Shown here: positions 52,635 to 61,913 of the stretch, piece by piece
Position numbering within the stretch: position 1 is the stretch's first letter
How the letters are laid out: each line of letters begins with the position of its first letter
NCBI RefSeq assembly: GCF_900113615.1
Contig: NZ_FOPZ01000010.1
Span: 1-64,000, forward strand
Source of the DNA: Halorubrum aquaticum
GTDB lineage: Archaea > Halobacteriota > Halobacteria > Halobacteriales > Haloferacaceae
Length of the DNA stretch: 64,000 nt
Reading direction: 5' to 3'
Notes under the pieces: generated by a model
The model's database searches: none
Seen by the model: the letters and a program-made list of their open reading frames with translations, nothing else
Told to the model about the DNA's origin: nothing
Program-made: the position numbers and the translations under genes

Positions 52635-54155
52635 TCACACATACGTCTCCACCTCCGTCTCCAGCCGATCGGTCGCGTCCGCGAGCGCGTCGCGTCGCGT
52701 GGCCACGACCTCCGCGTCGTCGTCGAGTTCGGCCCTGCTCGCCGCGAGCGCCTCGGCGACCGCGTCGGGGGCGGGCCCGCCGGTCGAATCGCGGCTCGCG
52801 ACGCTCTCGGTCGGATCGAGCGCGGCCTCCACCTCCTCGCGGCTCACGTACGCCGAGAGGGGCTCACCCGTGATCTCCCGTGCGGCCTCGTCAACTTTTG
52901 CGGCCGCGGTCGCCGGGTCGTCGGCGTCGTCGATGCCCTCGGCGGCCGCTGCGACGATCTCGTGGGCGGTCCGGAAGGGCATGCCGCCGGTCGCGAGCAG
53001 GTCGGCGACGCCCGTCGCCGTCGAGAACCCGTCGCCGGCGGCCGCCGCGAGGTCCTCGACCGCCCAGTCGGCGGTCGCGACCGCGCCGGCGGCGACCTCG
53101 GTCGCCTCCCGCACGTCGTCGGCGATCTCGAACACGCTCGCGTGTGCGCGCTGGAGGTCGCGGTTGTACGCGCGAGGCAGCCCCTTCAGCAGCGAGAGCG
53201 TCCCCGTCGCCTCGCCGATCGCGTCGCCGGCGACGCCGCGGGTCAGCTCCAGCGTGTCGGGGTTCTTCTTCTGGGGCATGATCGAGGACGTGGACGAGTA
53301 GTCGTCCGACAGCTCGAGAAAGCCCTTGTTCGAGAAGAGGATCAGGTCCTCCGCGAGCCCCGACAGCGTCGTCGACAGCGTCGCACACGCGGTCGCCGCC
53401 TCCGCGAGGAAGTCGCGTGCGGAGGCGGCGTCCATCGAGTTGTGGACGAGTCCGTCGAACCCGAGCAGGTCGGCCGTGCGCTCGCGGTCGACGTCGAAGG
53501 GCGTGCCCGCGAAGGCGGCCCCGCCGAGCGGCGAGCGGTTCGTCCGGTCGTACGCGCCGAGCAGGCGCTCGGTGTCACGACCGACCCCGCCCGCGTACGA
53601 GAGCAGGTAGTGGCCGACCGTCGTGGGCTGGGCGGGCTGGAGGTGGGTGTACCCGGGCATCACGGTCTCCGCGTGCTCGCTCGCGACGTCGAGGAGCGCC
53701 TCCCGCAGCGTCAGCGTCGCCTCGGCGACCGCGAGCAGGTCCTCGCGCAGGCGGTAGCGGATACACGTCGCCACCTCGTCGTTGCGCGAGCGCGCCGTGT
53801 GCATCCGGCCGCCGTCCGGTCCGACCCGGTCGATGACGGCCGTCTCGATCGCCTCGTGGACGTCCTCGCCGTCCGGGAGCGCGCCGTGTCCGGCGGCCTC
53901 CACGTCGTCGAGCGCGGCGAGGACCTCGCCGGCGACCGCGTCGTCGACGATCCCCTGCTCCGCGAGCATGACCACGTGCGCGCGGTCGACCGCGAGATCC
54001 GCCGCGAAGATCGCCTCGTCGGCCGCCAGGCTCGAGAGGAACGCGCGGGCGGGGCCGCCGCTGAAGCGGTCGCGACGGACGGCGGTGCCGCCTTCCGCCG
54101 AGTCGTCCGCGTTCGCGACGGCGTCCGTCGCCGTGTCGGGATCGTCGTCGGTCAT
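52635..54155 (-). CDS. argH: Argininosuccinate lyase
   Basis: A 506-residue fumarase/ASL-family lyase that splits argininosuccinate into arginine and fumarate. Motifs: HTARSRNDEVAT, PGYTHLQPAQPTT, and the signature SSTSSIMPQKKNPDT with the catalytic Ser. The N-terminal 25 residues are an acidic extension. It directly follows argG with no intervening base, so the two are co-transcribed. Its stop is followed by a 217-bp region with the lysW promoter. Confidence 0.95.
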   Translation of the reverse strand: MTDDDPDTATDAVANADDSAEGGTAVRRDRFSGGPARAFLSSLAADEAIFAADLAVDRAHVVMLAEQGIVDDAVAGEVLAALDDVEAAGHGALPDGEDVHEAIETAVIDRVGPDGGRMHTARSRNDEVATCIRYRLREDLLAVAEATLTLREALLDVASEHAETVMPGYTHLQPAQPTTVGHYLLSYAGGVGRDTERLLGAYDRTNRSPLGGAAFAGTPFDVDRERTADLLGFDGLVHNSMDAASARDFLAEAATACATLSTTLSGLAEDLILFSNKGFLELSDDYSSTSSIMPQKKNPDTLELTRGVAGDAIGEATGTLSLLKGLPRAYNRDLQRAHASVFEIADDVREATEVAAGAVATADWAVEDLAAAAGDGFSTATGVADLLATGGMPFRTAHEIVAAAAEGIDDADDPATAAAKVDEAAREITGEPLSAYVSREEVEAALDPTESVASRDSTGGPAPDAVAEALAASRAELDDDAEVVATRRDALADATDRLETEVETYV

Positions 54156-55403
54156 CTAGTTCCCGTCCGTCTCACCGGAGCCGTCGTCGGACGCGGCACC
54201 GCCGTCCGTGGCGAGTTCGGGCTTCGAGACCGCCTTCTTCACGTCGTTGGCGAGGCGCTCCTGGAGCCCGTGGTACTTCGCGACGCCCGTGGCGTCCTCC
54301 TGGGCGATGCCGGCGACGTCCTCGGTGTTGAACGAGGCCATCTCCTCGGAGTAGACGGCGTACTCGGAGTCGCGGGCGACGACGCGGCAGTTGCCCCCGG
54401 AGACCTTGACCGTCGCGGTGCCGGTCACCACGTCCTGGGTCTCGTCGATGAAGGCGTCCAGCGCGTCGACGACGGGCGCGAAGACGAGCCCCTGGTAGGC
54501 CTTCTCGGACCACTCGTGTTCGATCCCCTTCTTGAACGAGCGCTCGTTCTTCGTGAGGACGAGGTCCTCCAGCGCCTGATGAGCCGTGAGCAGGACCGTC
54601 GCGGCCGGGTGCTCGTAGTTCTCGCGCACCTTGAGCCCGAGCATGCGGTCCTCCATCACGTCGGTGCGGCCGATCCCGAACTCGCCCGCGTACTCGTTGA
54701 GGTACTGGATGAGGGAAACGGGGTCCATCTCCTCGCCGTCGACGGCGACGGGGACGCCCTCCTCGAAGGCGACCTCGATGGTCGTCTCGCCCTCCGGCTC
54801 GGCGGTCCACTCGTAGATGTCCTCCGGCGGCTCGTAGTTCGGGTTCTCCAGCTTGCCGCCCTCGACCGCGCGCGACCAGATGTTCTCGTCGATGGACCAG
54901 ACGCCGCCGTCGCCCGCCTCGACGGGCAGGTCCTTCTCGGCCGCGTACTCGATCTCCCACTCGCGGGTGAGCCCGAGCTCGCGGACGGGCGCGATCACTT
55001 CGAGGTCGGAGCCGCGCCAGACGGCCTCGAACCGGAGCTGGTCGTTGCCCTTGCCCGTACAGCCGTGGGCGATGGCGTCACAGCCCTGTTCCTCGGCGAC
55101 GCCCAGAATGGCCTCGGCGATGACGGGGCGCGCGAGCGCGGTCCCGAGCGGGTAGCCCTGATAGGTCGCGTTCGCCTTCACCGCGTCGTAACAGAGGTCG
55201 GCGAACTCCGCCTTCGCGTCGACGACGTGGAGGTCGAGTCCGAGCGCCTCCGCGGTCTCCTCCGCCTCGTCGAACTCGTCGGTCGGCTGGCCGACGTCGA
55301 CGTTGACGCCGATGACCTCGTCATAGCCGTACTCCTCTTTCAGGATCGGAACGCAAACGGTCGTGTCGAGTCCCCCACTGAACGCGAGTGCAACGCTTGT
55401 CAT
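54156..55403 (-). CDS. argG: Argininosuccinate synthase
   Basis: A 415-residue enzyme that joins citrulline and aspartate with ATP. The PP-loop is SVALAFSGGLDTTVC at the N-terminus. Also typical are GCTGKGNDQLRFE, EWEIEYAA and IGRTDVMEDRMLGLKVRENY. The Ser/Asp/Gly-rich last 20 residues are a low-complexity tail. It is first in the argGH unit, and an ATTTAAGG TATA-like element lies about 27 bases upstream. Confidence 0.96.
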   Translation of the reverse strand: MTSVALAFSGGLDTTVCVPILKEEYGYDEVIGVNVDVGQPTDEFDEAEETAEALGLDLHVVDAKAEFADLCYDAVKANATYQGYPLGTALARPVIAEAILGVAEEQGCDAIAHGCTGKGNDQLRFEAVWRGSDLEVIAPVRELGLTREWEIEYAAEKDLPVEAGDGGVWSIDENIWSRAVEGGKLENPNYEPPEDIYEWTAEPEGETTIEVAFEEGVPVAVDGEEMDPVSLIQYLNEYAGEFGIGRTDVMEDRMLGLKVRENYEHPAATVLLTAHQALEDLVLTKNERSFKKGIEHEWSEKAYQGLVFAPVVDALDAFIDETQDVVTGTATVKVSGGNCRVVARDSEYAVYSEEMASFNTEDVAGIAQEDATGVAKYHGLQERLANDVKKAVSKPELATDGGAASDDGSGETDGN

Positions 55404-55427
55404 TACCGGAGTAGAACCGTCTTAACC

Positions 55428-55437
55428 CCTTAAATTC
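55428..55437 (-). promoter_or_regulatory. TATA-like element of argGH
   Basis: GAATTTAAGG on the minus strand lies 25-34 bases before the argG ATG at 55403. Confidence 0.55.
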
Positions 55438-55771
55438 ATCGGTTTAGATGTCGTAATGAACTGGGAGAGCCGACGCTGACGAGCGATATAGCGACGACTC
55501 TCCGGGACGAAACGGCGCGAACGCGACGAGTGAAACCTTCGGCCTCAGGGGGCCGGTCGTCGCGCCGCGCCGGAAGCCGGTCGCGGCGGTCGGACTGCTC
55601 GTCGCGGTCGCGGGGCTCGTCGTCGTCGGAAGAGCGTGGGGTCACGACGAGCCTCCGCGGTCATCACTAGGACGTAATCCCGCTTCGGCATAAAAAGATT
55701 CCGCACTTCCGACGAGAACGGTCCTCGCCGAGGGTCCGCACGCGAACGGCTGCGACTCGACGACGAGTGCC

Positions 55772-55993
55772 GTCAAAGCCCCAGCCGCTCGGTACTATAC
55801 AGTCAATTTTCCGGCGGAGAACACCGTCAAAGCCCCAATCGCGAGGACTCGGGGGCCTCGCGATTGCCCCTTTGAGTCCCACCCCACAGCACAGCCCCGC
55901 ACCTCACGCCTCCCCAGCCTCGTCGGTCGCCTCCGGCGACCGACTCCCTCGCGGGCCGGTCGCGGGCCGACGGCCCGCTCCCGGGCGCGCCAC
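55772..55993 (+). repeat. Dispersed structured repeat, copy B, with doubled proximal motif
   Basis: GTCAAAGCCCCA occurs at 55772 and again at 55826. After the second, a 10-bp perfect inverted repeat forms (AATCGCGAGG 55837-55846, CCTCGCGATT 55856-55865). Then come CCTTTGAGTCCCACCCC-type sequence, CAGCCCCGCACCTCACGCCT, CTCCCCAGCCTCG, a 10-bp hairpin (GTCGGTCGCC 55922-55931 with GGCGACCGAC 55935-55944), a TCCCTCGCG block, a further GC palindrome and GGGCGCGCCAC. The end lies about 16 bases from the hemL stop. Confidence 0.88.
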
Positions 55994-56008
55994 TACAACG
56001 TGGCGTCC

Positions 56009-57346
56009 TCAGATCGCCTCTCGGTACGCCTCGAGCGTCGTCTCGACGTCCTCCTCCGTGTGCGCGTAGGAGGTGAACTGACACTCGAACTGGTTGGCGG
56101 TGAGGAACACGCCGCGCTCCTTCATCTCCTGCCAGAACACCCGCTCCCAGCGGTCGGTGGCGGCGTTCGCGACGTCCGCGCCGGTCTTCGGACAGGCGTC
56201 GTAGCGGTCGCAGTCGGGGTTCTGCCGACACCCGCCCGCACAGCAGTCGTCGGGGTCGTCGGGCGCCTCGCGGGTGAACACCGTCTTGAACATCGAGTCG
56301 GTGCCGACGACGGTGTACTCCGGGGCCCGCTCCGCGCAGATCTCCGTGATCCCCTCGCGGAGCTTCCGGCCGAGCCGGTTCACGTGTTCGTACACGTCGT
56401 TCTCGGCGGCGTACTCCAGAGTGGCCTTGCCCGCGGCCATCGTGACCGGATGCCCCGAGAACGTGCCCGACTGGAAGACGTCGCCCGCGGGCGTGAACCC
56501 CTCGATCACGTCGGCCCGGCCGCCGATCGCGCCGACCGGGAACCCCCCGCCGATTATCTTCCCGAAGGTCGTCACGTCCGGGGTGACGCCGAACTTCGAC
56601 TGTGCGCAGCCGAGCCCGCCCACCCGGAATCCGGTGATCACCTCGTCGAAGACCAGGAGCGCGCCGTAGTCGTCACACAGGTCCCGGAGCGTCTCGTGGT
56701 AGCCGTCGACGGGCATGACGATCCCCGTGTTGGCGAGGATCGGCTCGACGAGGACGGCCGCGATGTCGTCGCCGTGCTCGGCGAACACCTCCTTCGCCGC
56801 CTCGGGGTCGTTGAACGGGACCGGGAGGGTGTGTTTCGCGAACTCCTCCGGGATCCCCGCCGTCGACGGACGGGGGTCCTCGGCGGACCCCTCCACGAGC
56901 GTCGACTCCTGTGCGCCGTGATACCCGCCCTGCATCACGACGACCTTGTCGCGGCCGGTGTGGCCGCGCGCCAGCCGCACCGCCGACACCGTCGCCTCCG
57001 TCCCCGAGTTGACGAACCGGATCGATTCGACGCTCGGGACGTGTCGCGCCACGAACTCGGCGTGTTCGACCTCGACCTCCGTCGGCGCGCCGTACATCGG
57101 CCCGGCCGCGACGTGCGACTGGATCGCCGCCTCGACCGGCTCGGGGAGGTCGTGACCGTACAGCAGGGGGCCGTACCCCATCACCCAGTCGACGTACCGG
57201 TTGCCGTCGGCGTCGATCACGTGGCCGCCGTCGCCGCGCTCGACGAAGAACGGGTGCGGCATCGTCGCCCGGACCGAGGAGTTGACCCCGCCCGGCATGA
57301 CCGACAGCGCGCGGTCGTACAGCTCGCGGGAACGCTCGTGGTTCAT
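56009..57346 (-). CDS. hemL: Glutamate-1-semialdehyde 2,1-aminomutase
   Basis: A 445-residue PLP enzyme that makes 5-aminolevulinate in the C5 tetrapyrrole route. Signature sequences: [67 protein letters not shown], and the PLP Lys in [18 protein letters not shown]. Unusual is a Cys-rich insertion near residues 366-385 ([20 protein letters not shown]) before the usual C-terminal part. Structured repeat copy B follows the stop. Confidence 0.95.
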   Translation of the reverse strand: MNHERSRELYDRALSVMPGGVNSSVRATMPHPFFVERGDGGHVIDADGNRYVDWVMGYGPLLYGHDLPEPVEAAIQSHVAAGPMYGAPTEVEVEHAEFVARHVPSVESIRFVNSGTEATVSAVRLARGHTGRDKVVVMQGGYHGAQESTLVEGSAEDPRPSTAGIPEEFAKHTLPVPFNDPEAAKEVFAEHGDDIAAVLVEPILANTGIVMPVDGYHETLRDLCDDYGALLVFDEVITGFRVGGLGCAQSKFGVTPDVTTFGKIIGGGFPVGAIGGRADVIEGFTPAGDVFQSGTFSGHPVTMAAGKATLEYAAENDVYEHVNRLGRKLREGITEICAERAPEYTVVGTDSMFKTVFTREAPDDPDDCCAGGCRQNPDCDRYDACPKTGADVANAATDRWERVFWQEMKERGVFLTANQFECQFTSYAHTEEDVETTLEAYREAI

Positions 57347-57424
57347 GTCCGGCGCTTCGAACGCCCCGTGGAAAGGTGTTACCGAGTCGGCTTCGGTCGC
57401 CTCGATCCCTCCGGCATCGGTCGG

Positions 57425-57880
57425 CTACATTCCGTCGTCGCTCCGGAGCATTATCGCGCCGCTGACGAGCATGAGCAGCGCGAGCACGGCCATCCCGAGG
57501 TCCCACGGCATCGCCGCGGTCATCGTCGCGTCGCCGCCCATGCTCCCCATCGTCCCGATTCCCCCGCCCATCGATCCGTCTGTCATTCCGCCGCCGTCCG
57601 TTCCGCCGCCGGTCGTCCCACCCGCCATGCCGGTCGCCAGCGCCGCCTGGTTCGCGAGCATGACGACCGCGTACGCGAGCATTAGCCCCCCGCTCGTCGC
57701 GTCGTCGAGGGGAACGGCCGGCGCGAGCAGGAGGGCACCGTGGACGACGACCACCGCTCCGAGCGCGAGCATGAGCCACGCGGTCAGCGTCGTTCGCGTC
57801 GCGCCGGCGGCGCTCGCGATCGAGTAGCCGCCGGAGGCGAACGCGATCGCCGCGCCGTACAGCCGAGTGTCCGAGACCAT
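57425..57880 (-). CDS. Membrane protein with Gly/Met-rich loop
   Basis: A 151-residue protein with about four hydrophobic helices (residues 6-28, 32-55, 63-85 and 125-147). Between helices three and four is a 35-residue loop rich in Gly, Met, Thr and Asp (for example GGGTDGGGMTDGSMGGGIGT). The Met content could suggest copper contact, but this is only a thought. The ATG at 57880 is preferred to one four codons upstream. No family recognised. Confidence 0.68.
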   Translation of the reverse strand: MVSDTRLYGAAIAFASGGYSIASAAGATRTTLTAWLMLALGAVVVVHGALLLAPAVPLDDATSGGLMLAYAVVMLANQAALATGMAGGTTGGGTDGGGMTDGSMGGGIGTMGSMGGDATMTAAMPWDLGMAVLALLMLVSGAIMLRSDDGM

Positions 57881-57974
57881 ACGCGGTCTCACGACGCCGA
57901 CAGCAAAAGGGTTGGTCGGTCGTGTGTCGGTTCCGCGAGGCGAGTCATCCCGCGAGGGGAATCGCCCTCGCCGA

Positions 57975-59663
57975 CTACACCGCCTCGGGACCCGTCACGC
58001 CGGTCCGGACCTGAAGCGCGTCCTCGACGGGCAGGACGAACACCTTGCCGTCGCCCGGTTCGCCGGTCTCCGCGGCGTCGCGGATCGCCTCCGCGACCTC
58101 GTCGGCGGGGATGTCGGCGACGACGACGTCGACTTTCACCTTCTGGTGGAGGTCGACGGTGAACTCCTCGCCGCGCCACTGGCCGGTCTTGGCGGGCTGG
58201 GAGCCGCGACCGGAGACGTTCGTCACGGTGAGCGAGGGCGCGTTGATCTCCGCGAGCGCCTGTTTTATCGCGCCGAGCTTGTCGGGACGGACGATCGCGG
58301 TGACCATCTTGATCTCCGTGCCGCCCTCCTCGCCGCCGTCGGCGCGCGGAGAGCCGTCCGCCGAGCGGGCGTCGCCGGCGGCGACCGTCCCCCCGTCGGT
58401 GCTGACGGTCGGCTTGCCGAACTCGGGGTACGTCTCCACGCCGTGTTCGCTGACGTCGAGGCCGTCGCGCTCGTGTTCCGGCGTGACGCGGGCCTGTCCG
58501 ACCGCCTTGAACGCCCCGAAGACGGCGGCGGTCGCGGCGACCGTCCACACCGTGATGACGGCGACGCCGATCACCTGCGAGACGAGCAGGCTCGAGGAGA
58601 AGCCGTCGACGTGGACGAACGGCAGCGCGAGCACGCCGATGACGCCGGCGGAGCCGTGGACGGGGAACACCGCACAGACGTCGTCGATCTTCATCCGGTC
58701 GGAGGCGAACTCGAAGACGAGCGGGAGCTGGAGACCGCAGACGAGCGCGACCAGGATCGCTCCCCACCACGTGACGACGTTCGCGATGCCCGTCACGCCG
58801 ACGAGCCCCGCGAGCAGGCCGTTCGCGACGTACAGCGTGTCGACCTTCTTCGTGGTGTACAGCGAGGCGATCGCCGCACCGGCACCGCCCGCGGCCATTC
58901 CGAGGGTCGTCGCCAGCGAGACCCGACCGACGGACGCGTAGCCGCCGAGGGCGAGCTCGCCGCCCTCGGTGACCGAGAACACGGTGGCGGTCGTGCCGAC
59001 GTTGAACCCGTACCAGCCGAACGCCAAGACGAGCGTACCGAGCACCGCGAACGTCATCGAGTGTCCGGGAATGACGTTCGTGGAGCCGTCCTCACCGTAG
59101 CGGTCCATGCGCGGGCCGATCACGTACGCCGCGGTGAGACCGGCGATGCCGCCGACTCCGTGGACGATCATCCCGCCGGCGAAGTCGGTGAACCCGAGCC
59201 CGGCACCTCCGAGGAATCCGCCGCCCCAGGTGATGCCCGCGACGACCGGGTAGATGACCGCCGAGATGGCGACCGTGTACGCCACGTACGCGCGGAGCTT
59301 CGCGCGGCCGGCGACCGCGCCGGAGACGATGGTGGCCGCCGTCATCGCGAAGACGGCACCGAACAGCCAGCTGTTGACCCAGCTACCGTCGCCGAGAGCC
59401 GCGGCGGACGAGAAGCCGCCGCCGCCGGCGACTCCCTCGATCCCGAAGCCGACGAGGAAGTACACGAGGACGCCGACGCTCCACGTGAGCAGGTTCTTCG
59501 TGAGCTGGTTGGCGACGTTCTTCGCACGGACTTGTCCCGCCTCGAGCATCGCGAAGCCGGCGTGCATGAAGAAGATGAGGAAACACACCACCGCGACCCA
59601 CATCAGGTTCACCCCCTCCGCGAGCACGCTCGGATCGATGCTGGCGAGGACGCCGATCGTCAC
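57975..59663 (-). CDS. amt: Ammonium transporter fused to a PII (GlnK-like) domain
   Basis: A 562-residue fusion. Residues 1-400 are an 11-helix Amt channel: [15 protein letters not shown] carries the conserved Asp and first pore His, and [11 protein letters not shown] carries the second His. A 45-residue hydrophilic linker follows. From about residue 447 a PII domain begins ([19 protein letters not shown]) and ends with [16 protein letters not shown]. Its T-loop reads [15 protein letters not shown]: the Tyr modified in enterobacterial GlnK is Trp here, so uridylylation is unlikely. The GTG start has a GAGGTG site 8 bases before it. Confidence 0.92.
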   Translation of the reverse strand: MTIGVLASIDPSVLAEGVNLMWVAVVCFLIFFMHAGFAMLEAGQVRAKNVANQLTKNLLTWSVGVLVYFLVGFGIEGVAGGGGFSSAAALGDGSWVNSWLFGAVFAMTAATIVSGAVAGRAKLRAYVAYTVAISAVIYPVVAGITWGGGFLGGAGLGFTDFAGGMIVHGVGGIAGLTAAYVIGPRMDRYGEDGSTNVIPGHSMTFAVLGTLVLAFGWYGFNVGTTATVFSVTEGGELALGGYASVGRVSLATTLGMAAGGAGAAIASLYTTKKVDTLYVANGLLAGLVGVTGIANVVTWWGAILVALVCGLQLPLVFEFASDRMKIDDVCAVFPVHGSAGVIGVLALPFVHVDGFSSSLLVSQVIGVAVITVWTVAATAAVFGAFKAVGQARVTPEHERDGLDVSEHGVETYPEFGKPTVSTDGGTVAAGDARSADGSPRADGGEEGGTEIKMVTAIVRPDKLGAIKQALAEINAPSLTVTNVSGRGSQPAKTGQWRGEEFTVDLHQKVKVDVVVADIPADEVAEAIRDAAETGEPGDGKVFVLPVEDALQVRTGVTGPEAV

Positions 59664-59722
59664 GCCGAACGCACCTCAGTTGAACGTACGTCTACCACAC
59701 GAGCCGTTTCATCTGCGTTCAT
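59660..59722 (-). CDS. Possible 20-residue leader peptide of amt
   Basis: ATG at 59722 opens a 20-codon frame ([20 protein letters not shown]) whose stop overlaps the GTG of amt as GTGA. It starts about 13 bases after the predicted transcription start. It could couple or tune amt translation. A longer version from 59872 would read through the promoter and is not credible. Evidence is positional only. Confidence 0.35.
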   Translation of the reverse strand: MNADETARVVDVRSTEVRSA

Positions 59723-60141
59723 GTGTTGAATCACGTTTCCGGGTCGGGTATCACGAATATATAAACGTTTGAGTTGAGTTTCGAAAGAAATCTCTTTAAT
59801 AATACTGTCAGTGTCAAATATAAGGAGGACACTATGGTGTTTAAGGACGTATTCCAGCCGGTCGTTCGGCAATCGTTGCGAGGGAACTGACCGAATATAG
59901 TATTGTTTTTCTAACTACTCTCGCGGGAACGGCGGCGATCGTCGGCCATCGCGCCGGGCGCGACCCCCTTTTGCGAATATTGCCGGCCGAGGAGTCGGCG
60001 TTGACGCGGGATATCCGTCGAGTCCGCGGATTACGGGCGATACACCCGATGTACGGAGAAGTTGACGTTCGTACACCGGCCGTCACGATCGGCCGGAACG
60101 AGAGCGTCGAGTGGCGGACTACGCGGAGCCGATCGCCGCGA
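59664..60141. other. 478-bp intergenic region upstream of amt
   Basis: It contains the amt leader and promoter, an AT-rich stretch at 59755-59915 and the 22-bp block at 59920-59941 shared with the arg region. Bases 59942-60141, to the radA stop, show no gene that I can support. Confidence 0.65.
59757..59786 (-). promoter_or_regulatory. amt promoter with TATA box and TTTCGAAA palindrome
   Basis: TTTATATAT on the minus strand (59757-59765) is a strong TATA box about 95 bases before the amt GTG and about 40 before the small leader frame. The palindrome TTTCGAAA (59779-59786) lies just upstream of it and could be a nitrogen-regulator site. Confidence 0.6.
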
Positions 60142-61173
60142 TCACTCCGGTTTCAGTCCCTCGCCCTGGACGCGCATCACGGCCTCGCCGTCGGCGAGGT
60201 TCGGCGCGTCCACGAGCCGGACGATCCGCTTGTTGCCCTTGGACTTTCGGAGATAGATCCGGAACGTGGAGGCGTGGCCGAGGATGTTGCCGCCGATCGC
60301 CTGCGTGGGGTCCCCGAAGTACGAGTCGGGGTTCGACGCGACCTGGTTGGTGACGAGGATGGCGGTGTTGAACAGGTCGCCGATCCGCATCAGGTCGTGG
60401 AGGTGCTTGTTGAGTTTCTGCTGGCGTTCGGCGAGCTCGCCGCGGCCGACGTACTCGGCGCGGAAGTGGGCGGTCAGCGAGTCCACACAGACGATCCGGA
60501 TGGGCCACTCGCTCTCCTCGTGTTCGCCCGCGAGCTCCTTGGCCTTCTCGGCCAGCAGGATCTGGTGGTTGGAGTTGAACGCCTTCGCGACGTGGATCTG
60601 GTCGAGGAAAGCGGCGACCAGCTCCTCCATGGCCTCCTCGTTCCCCGGCGTTCCCTCGATCTCGCGTCGCTCCATCTCGTCGGCGAGGATCTCGTCGTCG
60701 AGCCCGCGGACCATGTCGTCGATGCGCTCCGGGCGGAACGTGTCCTCGGAGTCGACGAAGATACAACCGCCCTCGAGGCCGCCGTTCTCCTTCGAGAGCT
60801 GGACGTTGACGGCCATCTGGTGGGTGACCTGCGACTTCCCGGACCCGAACTCGCCGTACACCTCGGTGATCGACTGCGTCTCGATGCCGCCGCCGAGCAG
60901 GTCGTCGACCTCGTCGATCTGCCAGGAGAGCTTGCCGATCTCCTCGCGGCGTTCGAGCACGGTCGCGCCCGTCTCGAAGCCGCCGACGTCGGCCGCGTCG
61001 CGGGCGGCGTTGATGATGTCGGAGGCGGACGATTCGCCGATGTCGGCCGTGTTCGACATCTCGCCGGGGCTCGCGACCGCGATCGACTGGTAGCTCTCGA
61101 ATCCGTTCTCGACGAGCTTGTCCGCGGTCGCCGGGCCGACTCCTGGGAGGTCCTCGAGTTCGTCTTCAGGCAT
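60142..61173 (-). CDS. radA: DNA repair and recombination protein RadA
   Basis: A 343-residue archaeal recombinase, the same length as the Haloferax protein. The N-terminal HhH domain is [20 protein letters not shown]. Walker A is GEFGSGKS at residues 107-114, and Walker B is in [16 protein letters not shown]. The DNA-contact loop region is [17 protein letters not shown]. It forms filaments on single-stranded DNA for strand exchange. A TATA box lies 27-33 bases before the ATG, so the transcript is near leaderless. Confidence 0.97.
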   Translation of the reverse strand: MPEDELEDLPGVGPATADKLVENGFESYQSIAVASPGEMSNTADIGESSASDIINAARDAADVGGFETGATVLERREEIGKLSWQIDEVDDLLGGGIETQSITEVYGEFGSGKSQVTHQMAVNVQLSKENGGLEGGCIFVDSEDTFRPERIDDMVRGLDDEILADEMERREIEGTPGNEEAMEELVAAFLDQIHVAKAFNSNHQILLAEKAKELAGEHEESEWPIRIVCVDSLTAHFRAEYVGRGELAERQQKLNKHLHDLMRIGDLFNTAILVTNQVASNPDSYFGDPTQAIGGNILGHASTFRIYLRKSKGNKRIVRLVDAPNLADGEAVMRVQGEGLKPE

Positions 61174-61199
61174 GTACACGACCCTTGTTCGCCATCCGG

Positions 61200-61206
61200 T
61201 ATAAAG
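61200..61206 (-). promoter_or_regulatory. TATA box of radA
   Basis: CTTTATA on the minus strand lies 27-33 bases before the radA ATG at 61173. Confidence 0.6.
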
Positions 61207-61359
61207 ACTGGTTTACACCCGGGTGAAAGTGGAACCTGCGCCGATGACGCGCTCGGCGACGCGTCGGCTTCCCATCGAAGGACTCGGAAGGAAGCGAGCG
61301 GTCGGGCCGCCGGCGAAACTGGTCGTCGGCCCGGCGCGGCCGCCGCGTCCCCCGCTCGG

Positions 61360-61860
61360 TCAGAACCCGACGCGGCGGACGTACTCCAGTTCGCGGATCT
61401 CGACGAGCAGTTCGCCGGGCAGTTCGGCGTCCGTGATCACGTACAGTTTGGGGTCGTCCGTGAACTCGGGATCGTCGCTCAACACTTGACGGATCGGGAC
61501 GCCGTGGTCCGCGAGGATCCCCGTGACCTCCGCGACTATCCCCGCCTCGTCCGCCGCGGCGACCTCGATCGTGAGGACGGTGAGATCGAGGACGGGGGCC
61601 AAGTCCATCAGGCTCGGGATCGACGAGATGTTGGTGAAGATGCGTTTCAGTTCCGGGTCCGCGAGGATCGCGTCGGTCGTGGAGTCGACGACGCGCCGGT
61701 CGACGTCGAGCTCGCGGGCGATCCCCGTGTACGGGATCTCGATCCCGCCGGAGACGACCCGCCCCTCCTCGTTGACGGAGAAGCCGCGCTCCAAGAACAG
61801 CCGGATGACGGCCTGCTGGCTCGGGGACCCCTCGAACTTCTCGAGGATCTCGTCGAACAT
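61360..61860 (-). CDS. ACT-domain regulator with winged-helix-like N-terminus
   Basis: A 166-residue protein. The N-terminal 85 residues look like a winged helix (SPSQQAVIRLFLERGFSVNE and IARELDVDRRVVDSTTDAIL). An ACT domain follows (VLTIEVAAADEAGIVAEVTG and GVPIRQVLSDDPEF). This is the architecture of archaeal amino-acid-binding regulators of the COG1707 type. A single amino acid may act as effector. Its target genes are unknown. It lies between radA and a membrane protein gene, all on the minus strand. Confidence 0.83.
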   Translation of the reverse strand: MFDEILEKFEGSPSQQAVIRLFLERGFSVNEEGRVVSGGIEIPYTGIARELDVDRRVVDSTTDAILADPELKRIFTNISSIPSLMDLAPVLDLTVLTIEVAAADEAGIVAEVTGILADHGVPIRQVLSDDPEFTDDPKLYVITDAELPGELLVEIRELEYVRRVGF

Positions 61861-61913
61861 TCGTTGCTACGGTGCTCGTCACCCAGGGCTTAAAGAGCGG
61901 GGACTGCGGGACC

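Larger units (their letters stand above)
55404..56008. other. 605-bp intergenic region between argG and hemL
   Basis: It holds the argG promoter and structured repeat copy B with a second, incomplete proximal motif. Bases 55445-55765 contain open frames on both strands, but none has a start codon together with coding-like composition, so I call no gene. Confidence 0.7.

Noticed and set aside
55436..55645. 69-codon open frame on the minus strand upstream of argG
   Set aside because: Composition is Arg/Asp/Ser low complexity without a promoter or family match, and it would cover the argG promoter.
55465..55690. Plus-strand frame with one hydrophobic helix between argG and hemL
   Set aside because: The frame has no ATG, GTG or TTG start after the preceding in-frame stop, so it cannot be called a gene.
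59660..59872. 70-codon frame that ends at the amt start
   Set aside because: Its first 50 codons would lie across the amt TATA box and upstream AT-rich region. Only the last 20 codons can be on the amt message.
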